Shown: positions 1-6,648 of the stretch, piece after piece
Numbering within the stretch: the stretch's first letter is position 1
Layout of the letters: every line of letters starts with the position of its first letter
Origin: an uncultured Acetobacteraceae bacterium
Lineage (GTDB): Bacteria; Pseudomonadota; Alphaproteobacteria; Acetobacterales; Acetobacteraceae
Assembly: GCA_937930165.1 (NCBI GenBank)
Contig: CALGVL010000097.1
Location: 1 to 11,856 of the forward strand
Direction of reading: 5' to 3'
Length of the DNA stretch: 11,856 nt
Notes under the pieces: model-generated
The model's database searches: none
Seen by the model: only the letters and a program-made list of their open reading frames with translations
What the model was told of the DNA's origin: nothing
Position numbers and translations under genes: made by a program

Positions 1-377
1 CGCTGCTGCTCGGCGCGGCCCCGCCCCTATCCGCGCCCGTCACCTCGCCGGAGGGGCCGCTGCCGCGCGGCGCCACCTGGCTGCCCACCAATGCCGCGGC
101 GCTGCGGCAGGCGCTGCTCGATCCCGCGACCCTGCTGCTTCTCGCCGATCCGGTCGCGGCGGGCGGGCCGGGCGCGGTGCGGCGCCTGGCGGCGGCGGCG
201 CGCGCCTTCCAGGTGGAACTGGCCCTGGCTCCGGCGCCGCATCCGGCCGCGGTCGCCGGCGCGGCGCAGCTTCGGGCCGCGCTGCCCTGGCTGCGCCACC
301 GGCCCCTTTACGCCGCGCTGCCCTGGCAGCCGGATTCCGCCGCGCCCGGCTTCGGCTGGCAGGAGGAGACGCCATGA
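1..377 (+). CDS. C-terminal part of a probable divergent glucarate-dehydratase-like (enolase superfamily) protein, cut by the window edge
   Basis: The reading frame is open from base 3 (124 residues visible) to the TGA at 375-377; its start lies outside the window. I recognise no standard domain at sight, but it can be aligned by eye with the C-terminal barrel of the next gene. An LPTN segment matches the ATN metal-ligand motif. LLLLADP followed by a GG matches WLAD followed by WGG. The following AVRRLAAAARAFQVELAL matches the helix and strand MAATAALFGVEVAL. A short PGFGW near the end may match PGLGV. The Asn and Asp of the active site appear kept, but the position of the catalytic His (H314 of the neighbour) is Ala, with a His four residues later. 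It overlaps the next gene by ATGA, so the two are probably translationally coupled. E. coli has a comparable pair, GudX and GudD. The family assignment is inference; the open frame and coupling are seen. It could be an unrelated protein. Confidence 0.5.
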   Translation, partial: LLLGAAPPLSAPVTSPEGPLPRGATWLPTNAAALRQALLDPATLLLLADPVAAGGPGAVRRLAAAARAFQVELALAPAPHPAAVAGAAQLRAALPWLRHRPLYAALPWQPDSAAPGFGWQEETP

Positions 378-1552
378 TGCGTCGCCCCGGCACCATCCGA
401 CGCATCCGGCTGCGCCGTGTCCGGCTGCCGCTCGGCATGGTCTATGTCTCCTCGATGTATGTGATGGACGCCACCGAGCGCACGGTGATCGAGGTGGAGA
501 CGGAGTCCGGCCTCACCGGCCTCGGCGAGACGCTGGGCTATGCCGAGTGCTTCGCCCAGACGGCCCGCCTGGCGCGCACGCTGCTCGGCCGGGATGCAGC
601 GGACCGGCAGGGCTTCCGCCAGAGCTTCGGCCGCGGCGTCTTCGACAACCGGAACGGCCGCATCGGTTGGTCCGCCTATGCCGGGCTGGAACTGGCGCTG
701 TGGGACATCGCCGGCAAGGCGCTGGATCGGCCGCTCGCGGCGCTGCTCGGCGGCGCGGTGCGCCAGCGCATCCCGCTGGCCTGCCCGCTGCCGGCCGTGG
801 CGCTGGACCGGCCGGCCAGCCGTGCCGAGATCGCCGCCATCTACCGCGACCACGGCCAGGCTGCGGCGCTGGGCGAGCAGGCCGCCGCCCTCGCAGCCCG
901 CCACGGCTTCCGCGCCTTCAAGTACAAGAGCGCCGGGGCGGATGTGAGCTGGGACGTGGCGGCCATGGCGGAGCTGCGCCGCGCCCTCGGCCCGGAGGCC
1001 GCCATCCGCATCGACCCCAACGCCGCCTGGCCCACTGCCCGCGCTGTGGAACTGGCCGAGGCGCTGCGCCCCCACGCCCCGGAATGGCTGGAGGACCCCT
1101 GCGACGACCGGGAAGGGCTGTGGCGCCTGCGCCGCGCCACCGGCATGACGGTCGCCACCAACATGGCGGTGATCCAACCTGATCACATCGCGCCTGCGGT
1201 ACGTCAGCCCTGCGCCGATGTCTGGCTGGCGGATCTCTTCATGTGGGGCGGCATCGAGGGCTGGCGCGACATGGCTGCCACCGCCGCGCTCTTCGGCGTG
1301 GAGGTGGCGCTGCATTCCCTCTTTGAGACGGGGATCGCCACCGCCGCCAACCTCCACCTCGCTGCCGCCCATGCCCAGGTGACGCGCGCCACCGATTGCG
1401 GAGCGGTCTGGCTGAAACATGACGTGGTGGAGCCCGCATTCGTGGTGCGGGAGGGCATGCTGGACCTGCCGACGGGGCCGGGCCTCGGCGTCAGTCTCGA
1501 CCCGGCGGCGATGGCCAGGGCGGCGGTGGAGGAGCGGGTGATCGAGCCCTGA
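374..1552 (+). CDS. Glucarate-dehydratase-like enolase superfamily protein (mandelate racemase / muconate lactonizing enzyme type)
   Basis: A complete protein of 392 residues, somewhat shorter than E. coli glucarate dehydratase. The capping domain is followed by a (beta/alpha)7-beta barrel carrying the expected active site: KxK at 183-185 (base), D214 in IDPN, E240 in WLEDPC, N263 in ATNM (third metal ligand, typical of the glucarate dehydratase subgroup), and the D287/H314 dyad in WLAD and ALHS. Family members abstract a proton next to a carboxylate with Mg2+ help and usually dehydrate acid sugars; the substrate here cannot be read from sequence. The start has a strong AGGAGGAG at 361-368, inside the end of the upstream frame, whose TGA overlaps this ATG; a second ATG follows at once. 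No transporter, aldolase or regulator of a sugar-acid pathway is visible to the right, so pathway partners would lie to the left. The superfamily is certain, the subgroup likely, the exact reaction unknown. Confidence 0.85.
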   Translation: MMRRPGTIRRIRLRRVRLPLGMVYVSSMYVMDATERTVIEVETESGLTGLGETLGYAECFAQTARLARTLLGRDAADRQGFRQSFGRGVFDNRNGRIGWSAYAGLELALWDIAGKALDRPLAALLGGAVRQRIPLACPLPAVALDRPASRAEIAAIYRDHGQAAALGEQAAALAARHGFRAFKYKSAGADVSWDVAAMAELRRALGPEAAIRIDPNAAWPTARAVELAEALRPHAPEWLEDPCDDREGLWRLRRATGMTVATNMAVIQPDHIAPAVRQPCADVWLADLFMWGGIEGWRDMAATAALFGVEVALHSLFETGIATAANLHLAAAHAQVTRATDCGAVWLKHDVVEPAFVVREGMLDLPTGPGLGVSLDPAAMARAAVEERVIEP

Positions 1553-1562
1553 CCGATTCGGT

Positions 1563-1605
1563 TTCGGTCCGACCGTGGCCGCGCCAGAACGCGGCCCGGA
1601 CCGAA
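1563..1605 (+). terminator. Strong hairpin after the GlucD-like gene, terminator-like but without a T tract
   Basis: TTCGGTCCG (1563-1571) pairs perfectly with CGGACCGAA (1597-1605). GGCCGCG (1577-1583) pairs with CGCGGCC (1590-1596), with a five-base bulge on the left arm and a six-base loop. It begins 11 bases after the stop codon. No run of T follows on either strand, so it may terminate inefficiently, protect the 3' end, or need Rho. Confidence 0.45.
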
Positions 1606-1666
1606 GGGCGGGGATGCGCCCCGTGAATCCGGGCAGGGGGCCGAAGGGCCGGGAAAGTTACCGGAC

Positions 1667-1712
1667 CTGAAAACGCGAAACCGCGGCCCGCGGGTAGCCC
1701 CGCGCCGCGGTT
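1667..1712 (-). terminator. Rho-independent terminator of rpsU
   Basis: Read on the minus strand, the hairpin arms are AACCGCGGC (1704-1712 complement) and GCCGCGGTT (1679-1687 complement), with an inner 5-bp stem (1690-1694 with 1699-1703) and a four-base loop. The T-rich stretch TTTCGCGTTTTC follows directly. It lies about 45 bases after the rpsU stop, in the right orientation for rpsU. Confidence 0.75.
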
Positions 1713-1757
1713 ACCTGCGGAAAGCTCTGGCCTGCCGTGACGGCGGCCGGACAGGGC

Positions 1758-1961
1758 TCAGAAGCCCTCGCGCTCCAGCCGCTTGCGCTCGACCTTGCGG
1801 GCCCGGCGGACGGCCTCGGCGGCCTCGCGGGCGCGACGCTCGGACGGCTTCTCATAGTGCCGGCGGAGCTTCATTTCGCGGAACACACCCTCGCGCTGCA
1901 GCTTCTTCTTGAGCGCCTTCAGCGCCTGATCAATGTTGTTGTCACGGACGACGACTTGCAC
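1758..1961 (-). CDS. rpsU: 30S ribosomal protein S21
   Basis: Small-subunit ribosomal protein S21, a basic helical protein on the platform of the 30S subunit that helps base-pairing of the mRNA Shine-Dalgarno with 16S rRNA. At 67 residues it has the family's usual length. Nearly the whole sequence is recognisable: QVVVRDNN at the N-terminus, ALKALKKKLQREG, FREMKLRRHYEKPSE, then an Arg/Lys-rich helix ending in REGF. The chosen start is GTG (1959-1961), because AGGAGG lies nine bases upstream and the canonical S21 sequence begins there; an in-frame ATG 17 codons earlier would add residues that do not look like S21. The gene is monocistronic, with its own terminator, and divergent from def. No convincing promoter was found in the GC-rich leader. 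Confidence 0.97.
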   Translation of the reverse strand: MQVVVRDNNIDQALKALKKKLQREGVFREMKLRRHYEKPSERRAREAAEAVRRARKVERKRLEREGF

Positions 1962-2099
1962 GCGGTTCAACCTCCTGTCGTAGTGGGAAGGGACAGACAC
2001 GAATCGCCGCACCAGGGTGCACGGTTCCGCAGGGTCCGGTTGCCCGAACCCCGCGCGCCGTCCCCATCTGGCGCGGAGAGGTGCTCCTTAGCACGATCG

Positions 2100-2141
2100 G
2101 GCAGGCCGCCGGAAGCCCTCGCGGTTCCGCCCCGGCCTGCC
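2100..2141. other. Strong inverted repeat in the divergent rpsU/def intergenic region
   Basis: GGCAGGCCG (2100-2108) pairs perfectly with CGGCCTGCC (2133-2141). Inside, CGGAA (2110-2114) pairs with TTCCG (2125-2129), leaving a ten-base loop. No T tract follows on either strand. It could fold in the leader of rpsU or def, or be a protein-binding site between the two genes; the sequence does not decide. A smaller hairpin, GTGCT/AGCAC, lies at 2081-2094. The rest of 1962-2189 shows no gene. Confidence 0.55.
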
Positions 2142-2189
2142 TAACTACCGCCCATTGCACCTTGGCCCGAAATTGGCGCGGAGACATAC

Positions 2190-2705
2190 ATGGCCATCCT
2201 GAAGATCGCCCGCATGGGCCACCCGGTCCTGCTGCGCGAGGCCGAGCCGGTTGCCGACCCCACGGCACCCGAGATCCGGCGGCTGATCGCCGACATGGCG
2301 GAAACGATGCAGGACGCGCAGGGAATCGGCTTGGCCGCGCCGCAGGTGCATGTGCCGCTCCGCCTTTTCGTCTGGCGCAATGGTCCGGGCATCTCCGCCA
2401 TGATCAATCCGGTGCTGGAACCGCTGGGAGATGAGGAGGAAAGCGCCTGGGAGGGTTGTCTCTCGATCCCCGGCCTGCGCGGCTGCGTCACCCGCCCGAA
2501 GCGCATCCGCTTCCGCGGGCTGGATGCCGAGGGCAGGCCGGTCGAGGGCGAGGCCGAAGGGTTGACGGCCCGGGTCATGCAGCATGAAACGGACCATCTG
2601 GACGGCATTCTCTACCCGATGCGCATGGACGACCTGGCCCTGTTCGGCTTCACCGAGGAATTGGCCCGTGCGGCCTGCACCCAGTGCGGAGGGAACGCCC
2701 CATGA
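2190..2705 (+). CDS. def: Peptide deformylase
   Basis: Cytoplasmic metalloenzyme (171 residues, normal length) that removes the formyl group from the N-terminal methionine of new proteins. All three family motifs are present: GIGLAAPQV at 45-53, EGCLS at 88-92 and the HExxH motif HETDH at 132-136. C90, H132 and H136 are the metal ligands and E133 the catalytic residue, so the protein should be active. The start is supported by CGGAG six bases upstream of the ATG. The TGA overlaps the ATG of the COQ9-family gene (ATGA), which suggests translational coupling. The common partner of def, methionyl-tRNA formyltransferase (fmt), is not next to it here. The C-terminus, with ACTQCGGNAP, extends a little past the conserved core. 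Confidence 0.97.
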   Translation: MAILKIARMGHPVLLREAEPVADPTAPEIRRLIADMAETMQDAQGIGLAAPQVHVPLRLFVWRNGPGISAMINPVLEPLGDEEESAWEGCLSIPGLRGCVTRPKRIRFRGLDAEGRPVEGEAEGLTARVMQHETDHLDGILYPMRMDDLALFGFTEELARAACTQCGGNAP

Positions 2706-3313
2706 TCGAACGCAGCGCCATCCGCGATACAGCGGTGCGGGCCATGCTGCCCATCGCCGCCGAGCAGGGCTGGAATTGGGGCACGATCCGCGCTGGCCTT
2801 GCCGCGGCAGGGGAGGATCCGGCGCTGGCGGAAAGCCATTTCCCCACCGGTCCGGCCGGTGCCATCGCTGCCTGGAGCGACCTCGCCGACCGCGACATGG
2901 AGGCCGCGGCCGCGGCGGAGGACCTTGCCTCCCGCCGTATCCCGGCCCGCATCCGGCGCCTGGTGGAACTGCGCCTCTCGGCCCTCGCCCCGCACAAGCG
3001 GGCGCTGCGGCGGGCGATGAGCCTGCTGGCCCTGCCCTGGAATGCCGGGTTGGCGGTGCGCCTCGCTGCCCGGACGGTGGATGCCATCTGGTATGCGGCG
3101 GGCGACAGTTCGGCCGATTTCTCCTGGTACACCCGCCGTGCCTCGCTGGGCGCGATCTATGCCGCGACCCTCGCCTACTGGCTGCGGGATGATGATCCGG
3201 ACCTGGCCGGGGCAATGGCGTTCCTGGACCGGCGCCTCGCCGATCTCGGCCGGCTGCAGCGCCGCCGCCATGCGCCGCGTGGGCAGGACAGGCCGTTCCC
3301 GTTCTGCTGCTAG
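2702..3313 (+). CDS. COQ9-family ubiquinone biosynthesis protein
   Basis: A 203-residue protein of the COQ9 family. In mitochondria COQ9 binds lipid and supports the hydroxylase COQ7; in alphaproteobacteria the family is linked to ubiquinone synthesis. The N-terminal helices carry the typical GWNWGTIRAGLAAAG pattern (about 23-37), as in TetR-fold COQ9 proteins. The C-terminal COQ9 signature is clear: DFSWYTRRASLGAIYAATLAYW followed by LRDD (about 139-164). The ATG at 2702 is preferred over an in-frame ATG at 2684, because the GGAGG ribosome binding site (2686-2690) lies between them. The start overlaps the def stop (ATGA). It converges on the HAD gene, with only ten bases between the stops. 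ubiE, another ubiquinone gene, is about 5 kb to the right. Confidence 0.93.
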   Translation: MIERSAIRDTAVRAMLPIAAEQGWNWGTIRAGLAAAGEDPALAESHFPTGPAGAIAAWSDLADRDMEAAAAAEDLASRRIPARIRRLVELRLSALAPHKRALRRAMSLLALPWNAGLAVRLAARTVDAIWYAAGDSSADFSWYTRRASLGAIYAATLAYWLRDDDPDLAGAMAFLDRRLADLGRLQRRRHAPRGQDRPFPFCC

Positions 3314-3323
3314 GCGCCTGGCT

Positions 3324-3935
3324 TCACAGCAGGCCGTAGCGCTTCAGCGCTGCGGCGAGCGGCCGGGCGCCCGTGAAATGGTGCGCCCGGAGCCCGGCTG
3401 CCTCCGCCCCAGCCACATTCTCCGGCAGGTCATCGACGAACAGGGTCTCGGCAGGGCTGGTGCCCAGCCGGGCCAGACAGCGGCGATAGACCTCCGGGTC
3501 AGGCTTGGCGACCCGGAACTCGGCGGAGGTGAAGATCGCCTCCCCGAACAGGGGGCGAAGCTCGGGCAACAGGCTGTCGATATGGTCGCGGATGATGGTG
3601 TTGTTATTGGTCAGCACCGCGACCCGCGTCCTGGCCCTCAACTGCCGGACCAGGTCCAGCGTCTCCCGCTCCGGCGCCATTGAGGCCTTCCGCGCCGCCA
3701 GCCAGTCCTCAAGCGTCAGGGGATGACCGAGACGTTCGCCAAAGCCGCGGAGATAGTCCTCGGCGCTGATGGTCCCGGCATCCCCCAGAGCCTCGAAGCC
3801 TGCATCCCAGATCGTTGCCTGGATCTCCCGTGGACTCCTCCCGGTCAGAGAGGAGAGCCGGGCGATGCGGACGGTCCTGTCGTAGCGGCACAGGACGTTG
3901 TCCATGTCGAACAGGACCAGGGAGACGGGCAACAC
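3324..3935 (-). CDS. HAD-superfamily hydrolase (phosphatase type)
   Basis: A cytoplasmic haloacid-dehalogenase-fold protein of 203 residues. The four motifs are in order: DMDNV with D10 (nucleophile) and D12, VAVLTNNN with T109/N110, K144 in VAKPDPEVY, and the acidic pair D168/D169 in LFVDDLPENVAGA. A helical cap of about 80 residues sits between motifs I and II. This arrangement is that of small-molecule phosphatases such as phosphoglycolate or epoxide-hydrolase-N-type HADs; the substrate is not evident. The start is uncertain. GTG at 3933-3935 and TTG at 3930-3932 both precede the conserved LVLFDMD by a few residues. A longer reading frame from 4142 would overlap the divergent hisZ and adds only low-complexity sequence, so I reject it. 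The gene is divergent from hisZ. Confidence 0.9.
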   Translation of the reverse strand: MLPVSLVLFDMDNVLCRYDRTVRIARLSSLTGRSPREIQATIWDAGFEALGDAGTISAEDYLRGFGERLGHPLTLEDWLAARKASMAPERETLDLVRQLRARTRVAVLTNNNTIIRDHIDSLLPELRPLFGEAIFTSAEFRVAKPDPEVYRRCLARLGTSPAETLFVDDLPENVAGAEAAGLRAHHFTGARPLAAALKRYGLL

Positions 3936-4122
3936 GATCCATCCGGGGCAAGCGGGCGCGGAGGATATCCGCCCGGCCCCGGTGCGCAACCGGCCCGGCT
4001 CGGCCGCCCTGGCGCGGCGGGTCCATTCCGTCCAAGGTCCGCGCGGCGATCCGCTTCCTTTCGGCCCCGGTGCCCTTCCGCCCTTGCGGGGCAGGCGCCC
4101 CCCTGCCACACAGCGGTGCCCC

Positions 4123-5271
4123 ATGAGCGACGACGCGCCCAATCCCGCCCTGCTGCCCGCCGGGCTGATCGATCTCCTGCCCCCCGAGGCCGAGCGCGAG
4201 GCCGCGCTGGTCGAGACGATGATGGCCGTCTTCGCCGGCCACGGCTATGAGCGTGTGCGGCCGCCCCTGCTGGAATTCGAGGAGAGCCTGCTGGCCGGCT
4301 CCGGCGCCGCGGTGGCGGAGCAGACCTTCCGGCTGATGGACCCGGTCAGCCAGCGGATGATGGGGCTGCGCGCCGACATGACGCCGCAGGTTTCCCGCAT
4401 CGCCGCCACCCGGCTGGTGCGCCAGGCCCGGCCGCTGCGCCTCTGCTATGCTGGCCAGGTGCTGCGGGTGCGCGGCACGCAATTGGCGCCGGAGCGGCAA
4501 CTGCCGCAGACCGGCATCGAACTGATCGGCAGCGACACTGCCGCGGCCGATGCCGAGGTGGCGCTGGTGGCGGCGGAGGCACTGCGCGCCATCGGCCTGC
4601 CCGACATCTCCCTGGACGTGACCCTGCCCACCATGGCGCCTGCCCTGCTGGAGGCGGCAGGGGTGTCGTCGGCGCTGGGCCAGCGCCTGATCCGCGCCCT
4701 TGACCGCAAGGATGCCGCGGCGGTGACGGCGCTGGCGGCCGAGGCCGGGCCGCTCGCCGCCGCCCTTCCGGCGCTGCTGCAGGCCGCGGGCCCGGCGGAT
4801 GGCGCGCTGGCGGCGCTGGCCGCGGCCGATCTGCCGCCAGCGGCGCGGGCCATCGCCGACAATGCCGCCGCCGTCATCGCCGCCATCCGGGCGCGGGCGC
4901 CCTGGCTGCGTATCACCCTGGATCCGGTCGAGTTCCGTGGCTTCCGCTACCATGTGGGCGTCGCCTTCACCCTCTACGGGCCGGGCAGCACCGGGGAGCT
5001 GGGGCGGGGCGGCCGCTACCTGTCGCAGGGCGACGAGCCGGCCACGGGCATGAGCCTCTATCCCTATGCGGTGCTGCGCGCGGCGCCGCCCGCTGCCCTG
5101 CGGCCGCGGCTCTTCGTGCCGCCCGGCGCGGCGGAGGATGCGGTGCGGGCCTTGCGCGAGCAGGGCTTTGCCACCGTGGCGGCGCTCTCCCCGGCGGATA
5201 CGCCGGAGGCTCTGCGCTGCACCCATGTCCTGCGGGACGGCGAGGCCGTTCCGATCAAGAAGGAAGACTGA
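4123..5271 (+). CDS. hisZ: ATP phosphoribosyltransferase regulatory subunit (HisRS paralogue)
   Basis: HisZ (382 residues) partners the short form of HisG in the first step of histidine synthesis and mediates feedback control by histidine. The class II synthetase-like fold is visible: an N-terminal PAGLIDLLP and FAGHGYERVRPPLLEF (about 12-52), the motif-2 region MGLRADMTPQVSR (80-92), ERQLPQTGIELIGS (124-137), and a C-terminal GRGGRYL (294-300). The sequence lacks the anticodon-binding domain and the full catalytic set of histidyl-tRNA synthetase, which fits HisZ. The chosen ATG starts the conserved protein; the open frame upstream to 3898 crosses the divergent HAD gene and is not homologous. 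No good ribosome binding site precedes the ATG. purA follows after four bases, probably in one transcript; hisG is not in the window. Confidence 0.93.
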   Translation: MSDDAPNPALLPAGLIDLLPPEAEREAALVETMMAVFAGHGYERVRPPLLEFEESLLAGSGAAVAEQTFRLMDPVSQRMMGLRADMTPQVSRIAATRLVRQARPLRLCYAGQVLRVRGTQLAPERQLPQTGIELIGSDTAAADAEVALVAAEALRAIGLPDISLDVTLPTMAPALLEAAGVSSALGQRLIRALDRKDAAAVTALAAEAGPLAAALPALLQAAGPADGALAALAAADLPPAARAIADNAAAVIAAIRARAPWLRITLDPVEFRGFRYHVGVAFTLYGPGSTGELGRGGRYLSQGDEPATGMSLYPYAVLRAAPPAALRPRLFVPPGAAEDAVRALREQGFATVAALSPADTPEALRCTHVLRDGEAVPIKKED

Positions 5272-5275
5272 CGCC

Positions 5276-6565
5276 ATGGCCAATGTCGCCGTGATCGGCG
5301 CCCAATGGGGCGACGAGGGCAAGGGCAAGGTGGTGGACTGGCTTGCCAGCCGGGCCGACATCGTCGTGCGCTTCCAGGGCGGCCATAATGCCGGCCATAC
5401 GCTGGTGGTGGGCGGGCAGACCTACAAGCTCTCGCTGCTGCCCTCCGGCGTGGTGCGCGGTAAGCTCGGCATCATCGGCAATGGCGTGGTGCTGGACCCG
5501 CAGGCGCTGCTGGAGGAGATCGCCAAGGTCTCGGCCCAGGGCCTGCAGGTGACGCCGCAGAACCTGCGCATTGCCGAGAGCGTGCCGCTGATCCTGCCGC
5601 TGCACCCCGCCATCGACAAGGCGCGGGAGGCGGCGCGCGGCGCCGGCGCCATCGGCACCACCGGGCGCGGCATCGGCCCGGCCTATGAGGACAAGGTGGC
5701 GCGCCGCGCCATCCGCCTCTGCGACCTGGCGGAGCCGGAGACGCTCTCCCGCAAGCTGGACGAGCTGCTGCTGCACCACAACACGTTGCTGCGCGGCCTC
5801 GGCGCCCCGGAATTCACCAAGGACGAGCTGATGGCGCAGCTGCTCGGCTGGGCGCCGAAGCTGCTGCCCTTCGCGGAAGCCGTGTGGGAGCGGCTGGAGG
5901 CGGCGCGCCATGCCGGCGAGCGCGTGCTGTTCGAGGGCGCGCAGGCGGTGATGCTGGATGTGGACCACGGCACCTATCCCTTCGTCACCAGCAGCAACAC
6001 GGTGGCGGGGAATGCCGCGGCCGGCTCCGGCATCGGGCCGGATGCGGTCGGCATGGTGCTCGGCATCGCCAAGGCCTACACCACGCGCGTCGGCAGCGGA
6101 CCCTTTCCGACCGAGCTGCACGACGACATCGGCAAGGGCCTCGGCGATCGCGGCCATGAATTCGGCACCGTCACCGGGCGCCGCCGCCGCTGCGGCTGGT
6201 TCGATGCCTGCATGGTGCGCCAGGCGGTGAAGATCGGCGGCATCCAGGGCATCGCCCTGACCAAGCTGGATGTGCTGGACGGCATGCCGGAGCTGAAGAT
6301 CTGCACCGGCTACCGCATCCACGGCCAGGAATACCGTCGCCTCCCCGCCGCCATGGGCGCGCAGGCTGCGGCCGAGCCGATCTACGAGACGCTGGAGGGC
6401 TGGAGCGGCTCCACCCGCGGCGCCCGCTCCTATGCGGAACTGCCGGCGGCGGCGGTGAAGTACATCCGCCGCATCGAGGAATTGGTGGAGGCGCCGGTGG
6501 TGCTGCTCTCCACCAGCCCGGAGCGCGACGACACCATCACCCTGCGCGATCCCTTCGCCGGATAG
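5276..6565 (+). CDS. purA: Adenylosuccinate synthetase
   Basis: PurA (429 residues, usual bacterial length) joins IMP and aspartate with GTP to make adenylosuccinate, the committed step to AMP. The motifs are complete: the GTP-binding QWGDEGKGK at 10-18 with catalytic D13, FQGGHNAGHT with catalytic H41, GTTGRGIGPAYEDK for IMP binding, FEGAQ, TTRVGSGPFPTEL, VTGRRRRCGWFD and TKLDVLD. The ATG lies four bases after the hisZ stop, with AAGGAAG inside the end of hisZ as ribosome binding site. Any longer form starting within hisZ has no homologous sequence. It is convergent with the lipase gene; the 83 bases between them contain only GC-rich hairpins. Confidence 0.98.
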   Translation: MANVAVIGAQWGDEGKGKVVDWLASRADIVVRFQGGHNAGHTLVVGGQTYKLSLLPSGVVRGKLGIIGNGVVLDPQALLEEIAKVSAQGLQVTPQNLRIAESVPLILPLHPAIDKAREAARGAGAIGTTGRGIGPAYEDKVARRAIRLCDLAEPETLSRKLDELLLHHNTLLRGLGAPEFTKDELMAQLLGWAPKLLPFAEAVWERLEAARHAGERVLFEGAQAVMLDVDHGTYPFVTSSNTVAGNAAAGSGIGPDAVGMVLGIAKAYTTRVGSGPFPTELHDDIGKGLGDRGHEFGTVTGRRRRCGWFDACMVRQAVKIGGIQGIALTKLDVLDGMPELKICTGYRIHGQEYRRLPAAMGAQAAAEPIYETLEGWSGSTRGARSYAELPAAAVKYIRRIEELVEAPVVLLSTSPERDDTITLRDPFAG

Positions 6566-6608
6566 AGGGCCGCGGCGCCACCCGTCCGCCGCCGCCTGCC
6601 AGGATGAG

Positions 6609-6637
6609 GGGCGAAGGGGCCTGACGCTCCTCCGCCC
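6609..6637 (-). terminator. Possible terminator hairpin of the lipase gene
   Basis: On the minus strand GGGCGGAGG (from 6637) pairs with CCTTCGCCC (to 6609): nine pairs with one G-T, and a twelve-base loop. It begins about a dozen bases after the lipase stop. The T tract is very poor (CTCATCCT), so termination here is only suggested. Confidence 0.35.
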
Positions 6638-6648
6638 GCTGCGGCCGG

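Noticed and set aside
308..1420. Long minus-strand open frame (370 codons) opposite the GlucD-like gene
   Set aside because: It mirrors the strong codon bias of the real gene, has no protein pattern I recognise, and overlaps a gene with a complete active site.
2145..3215. Minus-strand frame of 356 codons opposite def and COQ9
   Set aside because: Low-complexity Arg/Pro/Gly-rich translation, typical of antisense frames in GC-rich DNA.
3936..4142. N-terminal extension of the HAD protein to 272 residues
   Set aside because: The extra residues are Arg/Pro/Gly-rich, overlap the divergent hisZ start, and precede the natural beginning of the HAD fold.
3709..5361. Minus-strand frame of 550 codons across hisZ
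   Set aside because: Gln/Arg/Gly-rich shadow of hisZ; it also overlaps the HAD gene in another frame.
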